Shown: one piece after another, positions 35,663 to 43,917 of the stretch
Position numbering within the stretch: position 1 is the first letter of the stretch
Layout: the number at the start of each line of letters is the position of its first letter
Source of the DNA: Flavobacterium sp. ov086
Lineage (GTDB): Bacteria > Bacteroidota > Bacteroidia > Flavobacteriales > Flavobacteriaceae
Assembly: GCF_900187965.1 (NCBI RefSeq)
Contig: NZ_FZNL01000002.1
Coordinates: 362,694 to 426,693, forward strand
DNA length: 64,000 nt
Direction: 5' to 3'
Made by a program: the position numbers and the translations under genes
Notes under the pieces: generated by a model
The model's input: only the letters and a program-made list of their open reading frames with translations
Told to the model about the DNA's origin: nothing
Databases searched by the model: none

Positions 35663-37498
35663 ATGCGACAAGAACGAATTAAAGATAGAGTACTAAAAAG
35701 AGCAGCAAGATCATGGGGCTTTTCAGATGTTGAAATGGAAACTTCATTTGATCCTGTAGTATCCATGATGTTAAATGCGTTATCTTATGAATTAGAAAAA
35801 ATAGCACATGAATTAGAGGATTCTAAAACGCGGGTAGTAGAAAGAGTTCTTGAAATTATGTTTCCCGAAGTAGCTTCAGCGGCTAAACCAGCTAGGGCAA
35901 TTATGCATGCTTTGCCGTTAGACAACAATATGAAAATTTCATTGTACAACCAAATGACAGTAAGCAGGAGAATTCATAATATTTATAATCCTTTGGAACC
36001 TATTAACAAGGAAATAGTGCTCTCGCCTACTTTGGAAGTAAAATTGTCTTCTTGTGAAGTAAAATATATTGCGTATGAAAGAAGTCTATTTGAAGTTTCC
36101 AACCTTTTTTATAAAGATGCGATTAGAGATTATCAAAATACTTTACCACAGGGAGTAGTTGTTTTAGGCATAGAGCTACTCGACAAGAATGTTTTGGAAC
36201 TGGAAGATTTAATGCTCTATATTGATATTAAAAATACGCACCAGAAAGAAATGTTTCACTACTACCTCAAACAAATGAAATGTTTCCATGATGAAATTCC
36301 AATTACTGTAGAGGAAGGATATAATATCAGTTTAAACAATCTGGATATAGACAATATTATCAATCGAAATTATACCCAGCTTAGTGAAATAATGCAGGAA
36401 GTAAATGAATTTTACTTTGATAATTTTTATACTTTCAAAGGTAAAATACAGCATAAATCAATAAGTAGTTATTCTAATGAGTATAAGCCCTTTGAGGAGA
36501 TAACAAATAACAATGATAATCGCATTATTTGGATAAAAATGATTTTTCCTGAATCGCTGATTCCTCAGATTATCGATAATGTGTCTTTTACAGCAAACTG
36601 CTTTCCGGTTATTAATAAAAAGAGGCATTCAATCAGCAAAACACTTGGAAATTCATTGTCCTATGTTGCATTAGAAGCTAATAATGATATTTATCTTGAT
36701 ATTGATACTGTGGTCGATGCTTATAATAATCGATACGAAATCAAAGAATATAAAGATGGGGTAATCGAAGAAGGAAATGCAGTTTTGAGAACAGGTGGTG
36801 TTTCTAGATTTGATTCCAGAAGCGCTTCAGAATTACTGCGAAATGTATTAGATTTACTAAAAGACGAGAGCTCTTCTTTTTCAGGATTAGGAAAAGATTT
36901 TATGAATACTTCACTTGTAGAGATTAATCAATTGCTCGCTTCGGTAGAACAGCAGGCTAAAGAAAGTAGTTTTTCTAAAAACAATGATCCTTACTTAATG
37001 ATAAAACCTAAAAATGATGATTCTGTGGGAAAATCATTTGAAATAAGTTACTGGTCTACTTGTGCAGAAGAAGCAAATGATCTTAAAGTAGGTACTGTTT
37101 TAGAAAGTAAAGAAGATTTGTCTTTTGTAAGCAAGGAATGTGTATTGGTCACAAACACTGTTGGCGGAACTGATAAACAAAATAATAAAGATCGAATTTT
37201 AGCCTATCGTAATGCTTTATTGACACGTGGGCGAATTGTAACTATTGCCGATATAAAAGCTTTTGGGTTTAATCATTTTAAAAGTTCCATCACTCATATT
37301 AAAGTAGAAAAAGGAACACGTAAAGAAATTTCTTTAAAAGCAGGATTTAGCCGAACAGTGGATATTTACTTAAAAATAAATGCGGCAGAAAAAGAACATT
37401 TATCAGTAGCTGAATGGGATTATCTTTGCGAGAGCTTCATGAAGCATCTTAAAAACAGATCATCGAATGTATTTCCTTATCGATTGTTTATAGAATAA
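35663..37498 (+). CDS. tssF: TssF baseplate protein
   Basis: A 611-residue protein with a TssF-like start: KDRVLKRAARSWGF, TSFDPVVSMMLNALSYELEKIAHELEDS, ERVLEIMFPEVASAAKPARAI. The middle and end are typical for TssF, with NTVGGTDKQNNKDRILAYRNALLTRGRIVTIADIKAFGF and the final MKHLKNRSSNVFPYRLFIE. TssF forms the wedge with TssE and TssG. Here it is cut off from tssG (17569) and lies at the far end of the locus, behind the cargo region, with debris on both sides. Confidence 0.9.
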   Translation: MRQERIKDRVLKRAARSWGFSDVEMETSFDPVVSMMLNALSYELEKIAHELEDSKTRVVERVLEIMFPEVASAAKPARAIMHALPLDNNMKISLYNQMTVSRRIHNIYNPLEPINKEIVLSPTLEVKLSSCEVKYIAYERSLFEVSNLFYKDAIRDYQNTLPQGVVVLGIELLDKNVLELEDLMLYIDIKNTHQKEMFHYYLKQMKCFHDEIPITVEEGYNISLNNLDIDNIINRNYTQLSEIMQEVNEFYFDNFYTFKGKIQHKSISSYSNEYKPFEEITNNNDNRIIWIKMIFPESLIPQIIDNVSFTANCFPVINKKRHSISKTLGNSLSYVALEANNDIYLDIDTVVDAYNNRYEIKEYKDGVIEEGNAVLRTGGVSRFDSRSASELLRNVLDLLKDESSSFSGLGKDFMNTSLVEINQLLASVEQQAKESSFSKNNDPYLMIKPKNDDSVGKSFEISYWSTCAEEANDLKVGTVLESKEDLSFVSKECVLVTNTVGGTDKQNNKDRILAYRNALLTRGRIVTIADIKAFGFNHFKSSITHIKVEKGTRKEISLKAGFSRTVDIYLKINAAEKEHLSVAEWDYLCESFMKHLKNRSSNVFPYRLFIE

Positions 37499-37892
37499 AA
37501 AAATAGTTTATTCGGTCTTCAACTTTAATGAGTATTTATTCTAATACGCTCTTTTCATCCATGGATAGCAGACTGATTGTACTTGAAGGATTTTATTCTG
37601 ATAAAAAAGGTAAGCTCTAAAGATAAATAAAACATATAATAACGATTCAGCTGCGAGAGAATAGAAAGTTAAGTTCAAATAAATATTTTGAATTTGAAGG
37701 TTTCATAAATAAGGACAAAACGGTGGATAATGATTTCAGGTTAAAAATCTTCTTTAGAGTAACTAAGTTCTCAAATTTGAAGAAGAGCGGGATGGAGAAT
37801 CAATTTACTCTAAAAATATGAAGCTGTCTGGATTGATTGTGTGGCATAAGTTTAAAGGCACCTACGAATTTAATAATTAAATATTTTTTAAA
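37499..37892. other. 394-bp gap with a decayed gene
   Basis: No intact gene. Coding-like traces: at about 37550-37618 the frame reads SSMDSRLIVLEGFYSDKKGK before stops, and at about 37660-37820 it reads KYFEFEGFINKDKTVDNDF, then a stop, then HKFKGTYEFNN. The pattern suggests one broken small beta-rich protein gene. It is not a tssG remnant as far as can be seen. Confidence 0.5.
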
Positions 37893-38798
37893 ATGAAAAT
37901 AAAGTTCCCAATACTCATTTTTTTTCTTTTGGTCGCAAATTTACCATCCCGCGCCCAAATTGCTGGCAGCTATACACTTCCTGGAGGAGATGCAATGTCT
38001 GCCACGCACCTGTACATTCTTTCTGACAACGTTTATGTATTTTCATATTTCGGAGGTATGGACATTGGAAAATGGAAATTGCAATCCGACAACGTCCTTG
38101 AATTAACACGTGCAGATTTTTATGATGAGGAATTTAAAGTTTATGGGCGGCAATCGTCCGCAATCAAAAAGGACAGTATCTCTATTCAATTTTCAAGATG
38201 CGAAGATAGAGCTACTGCTATTTCTTTTGATAATTACACCAATCAAAGATTGATGTTTTATCCGATGTTTAATGAAAAAGCTAATTGTTTTGCTTCTCCG
38301 ATTAAAAAAAATATTCGCAAAACAAAGCAAATACATCTCTTTTGTCAGCCTAATGAATTTTATTCCGATCCATCCTTTATAGATCAAGTGATTGATAAGA
38401 AAAAGATTCAAACCTTTGATTTGCCAAACCAATTCAATGAGTTCTTAATTGTCTTTAATAAAAAAGCAAAGTCCGGTTATAAAACGGTACACATGATTTT
38501 GAATGAAAAAGGCGACTTGTTTCAGGCAGAAAGCGGCAGAACGTTTAGAAGGAGCGGAAATATTTTCGACTTGCCAGAAGAGGATAAAAAAGGTCTGAAA
38601 GAAATAAGCGAAGCCTTGAAAAGTAAAGAGAACAAGCACAATGATACTGTTTATGATAGCGAAGATGATGGCAAACAAGCGGGTTTTAAAAAAATTTCAA
38701 AAATAAAAGAAGATTGGAGAAAAATAAATATAGATACTACACATCCTGTAATTACAAGTCTTTGTGATCAACCGTCGCAAAGAAGATCGTATCGTTAA
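37893..38798 (+). CDS. Secreted protein of unknown function, paralogue 1
   Basis: A 301-residue protein with a Sec signal peptide (FPILIFFLLVANLPSRAQ). The mature part begins IAGSYTLPGGDAMSATHLYILSDNVYVFSYFGGMDIGKWKL, parallel to the next gene's MVGTYYLKGD and LLMLPDGTYAYVEHYGISKGSW. Both share the later run AISFD, a MFNEKANCF/VFNDEKNVGF step and similar length. The C-terminal 60 residues are Lys-rich. No domain is known. Its place at the end of the T6SS locus does not prove a role there. Confidence 0.72.
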   Translation: MKIKFPILIFFLLVANLPSRAQIAGSYTLPGGDAMSATHLYILSDNVYVFSYFGGMDIGKWKLQSDNVLELTRADFYDEEFKVYGRQSSAIKKDSISIQFSRCEDRATAISFDNYTNQRLMFYPMFNEKANCFASPIKKNIRKTKQIHLFCQPNEFYSDPSFIDQVIDKKKIQTFDLPNQFNEFLIVFNKKAKSGYKTVHMILNEKGDLFQAESGRTFRRSGNIFDLPEEDKKGLKEISEALKSKENKHNDTVYDSEDDGKQAGFKKISKIKEDWRKINIDTTHPVITSLCDQPSQRRSYR

Positions 38799-38816
38799 AA
38801 TAAAAGTACGAAAACA

Positions 38817-39728
38817 ATGAAAAAAATATATGCTTTTTTGTGCGCAATATTAATATGCACAAGTGCTGCCCGCGCGCAGTCTCCCATGGTGGGGACTTAT
38901 TATTTAAAAGGAGATGTTGCATCTCAGGATTTGTATCTGCTTATGCTGCCTGATGGAACATATGCTTATGTAGAGCACTATGGAATAAGTAAAGGATCGT
39001 GGCAAAACAGTAACAACAATACGATTGAAATGATTAGGGATTCATCTGAAAATGAAGCATTTTATTTGTATGGCAGAAAATCAAATTTTTTAACGGAAAA
39101 GTCTGACTGGGTAAAAGGTATGGAACCAGGAATGGCAAGATTCTATTTTAATTTTATGTTTTCTCCTGTTGCAATATCCTTTGACAAAGAAAATGCATTG
39201 ACAATGCGCCCAGTATTTAATGACGAAAAAAATGTAGGATTTACTTCATCAACAGTTGATCTCCCAATTAACTCATTAAAGCAAATTAATTTGATTTTTT
39301 ATCGTATAAGCAGGCCTTCCATCGAAAGTGATTCATTGTTAGAACAGTCAACTGTCTATAGTTTTGCGCTTAACAAAGATTACAATGATTACAGTGTTTA
39401 CGCTGTAGCAAGTGATGGACGTGAGAAGCAAACCGCAACAATAACCAATGGATATTTACAAGTGGGGGATCTCGTATTTGAAAGGATTGATAGTGTAAGT
39501 GAAACTGAAATTAAAAATTTAAAAACAGTTTATGATAAGCAAAAAAGTATTAAACCGGGAATGTTCGCTGATAAAATTATTATAAAACGGTATAAACATC
39601 AAGGATATGCAGATTATGAATTTGACCTGAAATATGACAAAGTACCAATTATTCAAAAAACAGTCACCCCAATAAAAGTGGATAAAATGAAGCCGTACAT
39701 TGAAGGAAAAAAAGGCAAGGATAATTGA
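38817..39728 (+). CDS. Secreted protein of unknown function, paralogue 2
   Basis: A 303-residue protein with a signal peptide (IYAFLCAILICTSAARAQ), a diverged tandem duplicate of the preceding gene, starting 18 bp after it. Shared features: opening GTYYLKGD, the Gly-x-Trp step at GSWQN, VAISFDKENALTMRPVFNDEK and the late VFERID strand. The end is basic and tail-like (KMKPYIEGKKGKDN). It may form a pair with paralogue 1 in the periplasm or be exported. Confidence 0.72.
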   Translation: MKKIYAFLCAILICTSAARAQSPMVGTYYLKGDVASQDLYLLMLPDGTYAYVEHYGISKGSWQNSNNNTIEMIRDSSENEAFYLYGRKSNFLTEKSDWVKGMEPGMARFYFNFMFSPVAISFDKENALTMRPVFNDEKNVGFTSSTVDLPINSLKQINLIFYRISRPSIESDSLLEQSTVYSFALNKDYNDYSVYAVASDGREKQTATITNGYLQVGDLVFERIDSVSETEIKNLKTVYDKQKSIKPGMFADKIIIKRYKHQGYADYEFDLKYDKVPIIQKTVTPIKVDKMKPYIEGKKGKDN

Positions 39729-39845
39729 CAATTTCGCAGCCTGTCAATTAAAAATCTTTTTAGAATGGTAGTTAGTTAAAGTTTACTAGATTATCACAAA
39801 GCAATTACAAGGAGTAAATCTGATCGTTTAATTGTATGTTCAGCT

Positions 39846-40214
39846 TTGTTATTTCTGCCATTTTATGGTGAACATTACAGAAAGTATCATCTAATTCATC
39901 ATGGAAATACAAATACAGAACTCCATCCAATCGCTCCCGCAATATTGAAAAAAAGGTATAGAGAACACTGGAGTTTATATATTTTGTTAGAATCCATACC
40001 TTTATTGTACACTTCATATTTAATTTTTGATTACAATAAAAGAAAGAATACTCAACAAGTTAATAATCAGTCAACCTTAAACTATTTTGACAACAGAAGT
40101 ACTAATGCATCGGCCGAATCTTTCAACGCAAAAATAAAAGCATTTAGAAGTCAATTTAGAGGAGTGAGAAATATTGATTTCTTCTTGTTCAGATTATCTA
40201 ATCTTTTTGCCTAA
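39846..40214 (+). pseudogene. Chimeric remnant: fatty-acid desaturase-like piece joined to a transposase end
   Basis: A 122-codon frame made of two unrelated parts. Residues 1-68 (YRKYHLIHHGNTNTELHPIAP, SLYILLESIPLLYTSYLIF) carry a desaturase/hydroxylase-like His box HLIHH and neighbouring pattern. Residues about 78-122 (NYFDNRSTNASAESFNAK, FRGVRNIDFFLFRLSNLF) are the C-terminal end of a DDE transposase of the ISL3 type found in Bacteroidota. Both are incomplete. It marks an old IS insertion followed by deletion. Confidence 0.75.
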
Positions 40215-40404
40215 TCCCCAACTTTTGTACATGATCCGTTATCATCTGCATATAAAGAAGGCGATATTGAAACCAAACGATGTGTAGTGGGTTCGATATT
40301 TCCAGATAAATTGATTTTTGATGGGAGTACATATCGAACCCCAAGAGTAAACGTAATCGCGAAGTATATTTTCTTGATTAACAATACTTTGAAGTATAAA
40401 AAAA

Positions 40405-40439
40405 ACCGGACAAATGAGTCGTTTTCTCATTTGTCCGGT
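40405..40439 (+). terminator. Hairpin within the recombinase tail
   Basis: ACCGGACAAATGAG pairs perfectly with CTCATTTGTCCGGT (14 bp) around a 7-nt loop and is preceded by an A run. It resembles the hairpin at 7665-7705 in both sequence (CAAATGAG arm) and downstream context. Confidence 0.75.
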
Positions 40440-40443
40440 CTAG

Positions 40444-40468
40444 TAGCGGGAACAGGACTCGAACCTGT
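40444..40468 (-). other. tRNA T-arm and acceptor 3' half (no complete tRNA), attachment-site-like
   Basis: Read on the minus strand, ACAGG-TTCGAGT-CCTGT makes a perfect 5-bp T stem with a 7-nt loop, followed by TCCCGCT and A as an acceptor 3' strand. The D and anticodon arms are absent. Such tRNA 3' ends are left where integrases insert elements into tRNA genes. Confidence 0.6.
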
Positions 40469-40555
40469 TAACAAAAAAAGCAACGTAATAAATATTCGAA
40501 CTTAAATTCGATAACCCTTATAAATACTACATTTCTATTTTTCAAAATAACCGTT

Positions 40556-40897
40556 TGCCACGATTTTGCCACAAAACTAAAAATGTCAAAAATAGAAATA
40601 ATAACTAGCTTGACTGCCTTAGCTTTTGTGGCAAATAAGAAGGCAACTCCAAACACAATGTGCTACGATTTTGTCACAAAACTTTTGAGTGTTTTTTATA
40701 GATATTGAAAAGTGCCTTAAAAGCAAAATAATATTGATTTTAGGATTCGTAAGTTTACGGGTTTTTGAAAATAAAAAAAGTCCTAATTTTCATTAGGACT
40801 TTCAGTAGGGAGAGCAGGATTCGAACCTTAAGCTTGAAACCTGTATATTTCCTGCGTTTCGTCTTTTTTCAAACCTATGTTGCCACGATTTTGCCAT
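40556..40897. repeat. Three copies of a 17-bp repeat TGCCACGATTTTGCCAC
   Basis: Copies at 40556-40572 (perfect), 40661-40677 (TGCTACGATTTTGTCAC) and 40881-40897 (last base T). Each is followed by an A-rich run. The phrase itself contains TGCCAC twice. Spacing is 105 and 220 bp. They lie among the recombinase and tRNA debris and may be binding sites of a lost integrase. Confidence 0.6.
40777..40830. other. Second hairpin followed by a second tRNA 3'-end-like piece
   Basis: AAAGTCCTAAT pairs with ATTAGGACTTT around a 4-nt loop (40777-40802). Just after it, 40806-40830 read on the minus strand gives AAGGTTCGAATCCTGC, then TCTCCCT, again a T loop plus acceptor end, but with an imperfect T stem. 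The order (hairpin, then tRNA-like end) repeats that at 40405-40468. Confidence 0.5.
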
Positions 40898-41281
40898 AAA
40901 AACAAAATTATTGATTTTTAGATTTTAACTTTTAATGTTTAGATTAGTTTTTTTGATGCTTTAATTCTTTATAATGTAAATTTAATTTTATAAAATTGAT
41001 TGTTCTGTCCTGTTTTTCACTTTTCTTCTATCTCGAAATAATTCAGTATTGATTTATAATTATTTCGTGCAGTACTACAGGCATTCAATATTCTTTTTAT
41101 ATTATTCTATTTCAGTATTATTCTTGACTGTTGGTTTTAGAGATATTGATTTTTGCTTTTTAACGAAATTTATTTGATTAATAAAATTTTGTTATTAGTT
41201 TAATTACTGGTAAACTTGTAGAATCTTTATTATAAGCCCAAAAAGTAAATAAAAAGTATAAATTTAGTTATTTGTTTTATA
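40898..41281. other. AT-rich spacer between mobile-DNA scar and lipopeptide cluster
   Basis: About 380 bp, very rich in A and T. No gene or clear structure is seen. It must contain the promoter for the phosphopantetheinyl transferase gene, but no full -33/-7 pair could be fixed. Confidence 0.5.
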
Positions 41282-41293
41282 TTTCGTACGAAA
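41282..41293. promoter_or_regulatory. 12-bp palindrome directly before the PPTase start codon
   Basis: TTTCGTACGAAA is a perfect palindrome ending at the base before the ATG at 41294. Its 10-bp core TTCGTACGAA occurs again at 43509-43518 upstream of the hydroxylase gene; both are preceded by AT. It is a good candidate operator for a cluster-specific regulator, which is not encoded in the visible part. Confidence 0.55.
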
Positions 41294-41959
41294 ATGATCT
41301 ATATATATTATTCCTATATTTCTGAGAATAATCATAAAAAATTAATGCAGGAGTTTTTGTTAAGATTTCCAATTGATTTTCAAAATAAAATAAAAAGCTA
41401 TCGAAGGTGGCAGGATGCTCAATTGTCATTATTAGGAAGAATATTACTTTATAGAGGAACTGATAATTTTAATGAAAAATATAAAGAAAACAATATAAAA
41501 TATTCTAAGTATAAGAAACCTTATTTTGGAGGAGAAGAAGTTTATTTTAATATTTCTCATTCGGGAGAAATTGTTGTTTGTGCTGTGACTAATGTATGTG
41601 ATATAGGAATAGATATTGAATTGCAACGTGATATTCAGATAGAAGATTTTCAACCTCAAATGACAGAGGGAGAATGGATGAAAATTTCTACGTCTTTTAA
41701 TAAAATGGACTCATTTTATAATTATTGGACTCAAAAAGAAGCTGTAATCAAGGGGTGTGGAAAAGGTTTGTCTGTACCACTAAAATCTTTTGAAATATCG
41801 CAGAATAGTACAATTATTGATAATGAAAAGTTTTTTCTTAAAGAGATTAAGTTAGATGGTAAATATAAATGCCATATAGCGACTAATACACAAGTTAATG
41901 AAGAATGCATAAAGATTTTAAAATTAGATTCTTCAAATTATTACACAAATTTAATTTAG
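41294..41959 (+). CDS. Sfp-type 4'-phosphopantetheinyl transferase
   Basis: A 221-residue enzyme that moves the phosphopantetheine arm from CoA to carrier proteins. All family motifs are present: KPYFGGEEVYFNISHSGEIVVCAV, then DIGIDIE with the metal-binding acids, and FYNYWTQKEAVIKGCGKGL with the W-x-x-KEA-x-x-K signature. It opens the lipopeptide cluster and should activate the ACP and PCP domains of the megasynthase. The thioesterase gene follows by 16 bp. No SD-like sequence; the palindrome abuts the start codon. Confidence 0.95.
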   Translation: MIYIYYSYISENNHKKLMQEFLLRFPIDFQNKIKSYRRWQDAQLSLLGRILLYRGTDNFNEKYKENNIKYSKYKKPYFGGEEVYFNISHSGEIVVCAVTNVCDIGIDIELQRDIQIEDFQPQMTEGEWMKISTSFNKMDSFYNYWTQKEAVIKGCGKGLSVPLKSFEISQNSTIIDNEKFFLKEIKLDGKYKCHIATNTQVNEECIKILKLDSSNYYTNLI

Positions 41960-41975
41960 ATTAAAAGATTTTTTA

Positions 41976-42713
41976 ATGACAACGAACAATAAAGTAATAG
42001 CTCTCCCATTTGCAGGAGGTAATAAATATAGCTTTAATGGTATTGAAAAGCATGTATCAAAAAAAATAGATTGGATTACTTTGGAACTTCCAGGACGAGG
42101 TAGTCGTTTTAAAGAAAGTTTGCTGGATAAAATTGATCATATGGTTGATGATCTTTTTAGTCAAATAATGCCTCATATACAAGAAGGAAATTATATCATA
42201 TATGGTCATAGCATGGGGACATTACTAGGATATGAATTAGTAAAGAAAATAACTGAAAAAAAATTACAGAAACCAATGGCTCTTTTTTTTACAGGACGCG
42301 GAGCACCAGGATTTACCCGATTTAACAATAAAAAGTCCTTACTGCCTAGCCCTCTTTTCTGGGAAGAGGTAAATAAAATTGGAGGGTTGCCTAAAGAAAT
42401 TTTAGAGTGTAAAGAACTTTTGGATCTTTACTATCCAATAATGAAATCTGATTTTAAGGCTATTGAAGATTATAACTATTTACCAATGGAGGTACCTTTT
42501 AATTTTCCTATTCATATTTTAATGGGTAAGGAAGAAATTGGTATTGGTAATGAAAAAACTCCTTTATCAGGCATGAAGGACTGGCAGAATGAAACTAGTG
42601 ATAATTGTACATTTGAACTTTTAGAAGGAGATCATTTTTTTATTTTTAAACATGCCGAACCAATTGCAAAAAGAATATCTGGAATTGCAGAGAGGTCTTT
42701 TAATATTCTTTAG
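41976..42713 (+). CDS. Type II thioesterase (editing thioesterase)
   Basis: A 245-residue alpha/beta hydrolase. It has LPFAGGNKYSF near the start, ELPGRGSRF, the nucleophile elbow YGHSMGTLLGYEL with Ser79, the lid region with TGRGAPG, an Asp near HILMGKEE and the late His in EGDHFFIF. Stand-alone enzymes of this type clear wrongly loaded acyl groups from NRPS and PKS carrier domains. It is co-transcribed with the phosphopantetheinyl transferase. Confidence 0.93.
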   Translation: MTTNNKVIALPFAGGNKYSFNGIEKHVSKKIDWITLELPGRGSRFKESLLDKIDHMVDDLFSQIMPHIQEGNYIIYGHSMGTLLGYELVKKITEKKLQKPMALFFTGRGAPGFTRFNNKKSLLPSPLFWEEVNKIGGLPKEILECKELLDLYYPIMKSDFKAIEDYNYLPMEVPFNFPIHILMGKEEIGIGNEKTPLSGMKDWQNETSDNCTFELLEGDHFFIFKHAEPIAKRISGIAERSFNIL

Positions 42714-43917
42714 ATTCATGTAATTTATTTTATGTCTCAATTTTTGCATGAGATCAAAACAAAACTAAAAGATAGGCCTGCAACCGATTATTTATTTAGA
42801 CTATTACAATTTTAATTAATTGTGGGTAAGCCCTCACGATTTTAAAAATCATTGTATTTTGATAAAAAAAAAAACAATGAATTAGTTCCATTCTTACAGC
42901 AAATTGTGGGAGTTAAGAATCTTGCAGACTTCATTTTAAAGCAAAGGTCTTGACCGACCACACATTAGAATTGATATTTAAAACAATTCAATGATCCATT
43001 TTGCAAAAGTATTCTTTTTACAGACAAAAGCACATCTTGTATGGATATTACAAATTATGTGGAGATTCCTATTACTCAAAAATCGAATAAAGAAATAACT
43101 ACAGGAACTTTAAGGAAAAATTATTCGATAAGCTGATAATACAAGCATTACAGGATTATGACTAAAAATGAGCAATCAAATAATTTTAAGTATTATTTGT
43201 ATTGGTCTAAATCACTTTTTTTAGAGTTCAGAATAATAATTTATACTACCAAAATATAATTTTGGAGCGATAATATTAGCTACAAGATATAAGCAAATAG
43301 TTTGATCAAGATATTCTGCTTGATTATTTTTAATTATAATTTCTGATAAGGGAATTGATCGTTTTTTTTGTTTCATATTTCACTACATTCTCTTGGGTTA
43401 GCTACACTCTTTTTTAAGCTTTAATATGATAATTTATTGATGGTTTGTTAATGTAAAACGGGGATTTTACTTATAAATTTTACAGTAATGGATATTTACT
43501 AAAGTAATTTCGTACGAATATTTTTGTAGTACAAAAAAGGTTAATATTAAAAATAAAGAGGCAGAATAAATCATGCTTAAACAGAATTAAAAATAAAGTT
43601 AAAGTTTTCTGAATATCTTTAGTTGTTACGGTTTCCCGTAAGGTATAGTTTTATGAATACTATATATTCGTGCTCTCTTAATTTTAATCAATTGGGGTAA
43701 TTAAGTTATTATAAAGAAAAAAGAAATACTAGAGAAATTAGCGCTTTCGGGATTTTTTTATAATTACAGATGCTCTTAGTGAAATTTTAAGTGTACTAAG
43801 TAAATTACGTTCGTAAATAAAAAATGGATATAAATTTTTTATTCTCAAACATCCTGAAATTATTGTTGAAAGAATACTAAGATGCCTTCGAGGGCGAATT
43901 AAATACAAAATAATAAT
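42714..43917. other. 1.2-kb gap within the lipopeptide cluster
   Basis: No convincing gene. A 27-codon frame at 42732 (MSQFLHEIKTKLKDRPATD) and some short coding-like runs (about 43020-43130, KSTSCMDITNYVEIPITQKSN) may be gene debris. Another trace at about 43825-43917 ends next to the hydroxylase start. TTACGGTTTCCCGTAA near 43628 is a small perfect hairpin. The promoter-like box and palindrome at 43509-43526 suggest that the second half is a long leader of the hydroxylase operon. Confidence 0.55.
43509..43526 (+). promoter_or_regulatory. Palindrome TTCGTACGAA abutting a -7-like box TATTTTTG
   Basis: The 10-bp palindrome (43509-43518) is followed with no gap by TATTTTTG (43519-43526), a full match to the Bacteroidota -7 consensus TAnnTTTG. 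No TTG at -33 is clear. A palindrome between -33 and -7 is where a repressor or dimeric activator would bind. Transcription from here would give a leader of about 385 nt before the hydroxylase gene. Confidence 0.5.

Larger units (their letters stand above)
40215..40505 (+). pseudogene. C-terminal tail of a site-specific recombinase (remnant)
   Basis: An open frame continuing from the transposase stop; the recognisable part starts near 40243. It reads CVVGSIFPDKLIFDGSTYRTPRVN, then KKNRTNESFSHLSGLVAGTGLEPV. This is the usual C-terminal end of Bacteroidota large serine recombinases (IFPEKL-F-G--YRT-R-N), whose 3' end runs through a terminator hairpin and into a tRNA-like end. Only about 80 codons remain, so it cannot be active. 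Confidence 0.7.

Noticed and set aside
24846..37498. A phage tail or extracellular contractile injection system instead of a T6SS (gp25-, VgrG- and LysM-like proteins).
   Set aside because: ClpV, TssK, TssF, TssB/TssC and TssN/TssO-type membrane proteins are present and no tape measure, tail-fibre or capsid genes are seen.
40444..40830. Two complete tRNA genes.
   Set aside because: Only the T arm and acceptor 3' strand are present; no anticodon stem or 5' acceptor strand within 90 bp.
40556..40897. CRISPR array from the repeated 17-bp phrase.
   Set aside because: Only three uneven copies with spacings of 105 and 220 bp and no spacer-sized intervals or cas genes.
41294..41959. PPTase of primary metabolism (AcpS).
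   Set aside because: Length near 220 and the W-x-x-KEA motif are of the Sfp type; AcpS is about 120 residues.
42732..42815. 27-codon frame after the thioesterase as a small peptide gene.
   Set aside because: No conserved feature or coding support beyond its own length.
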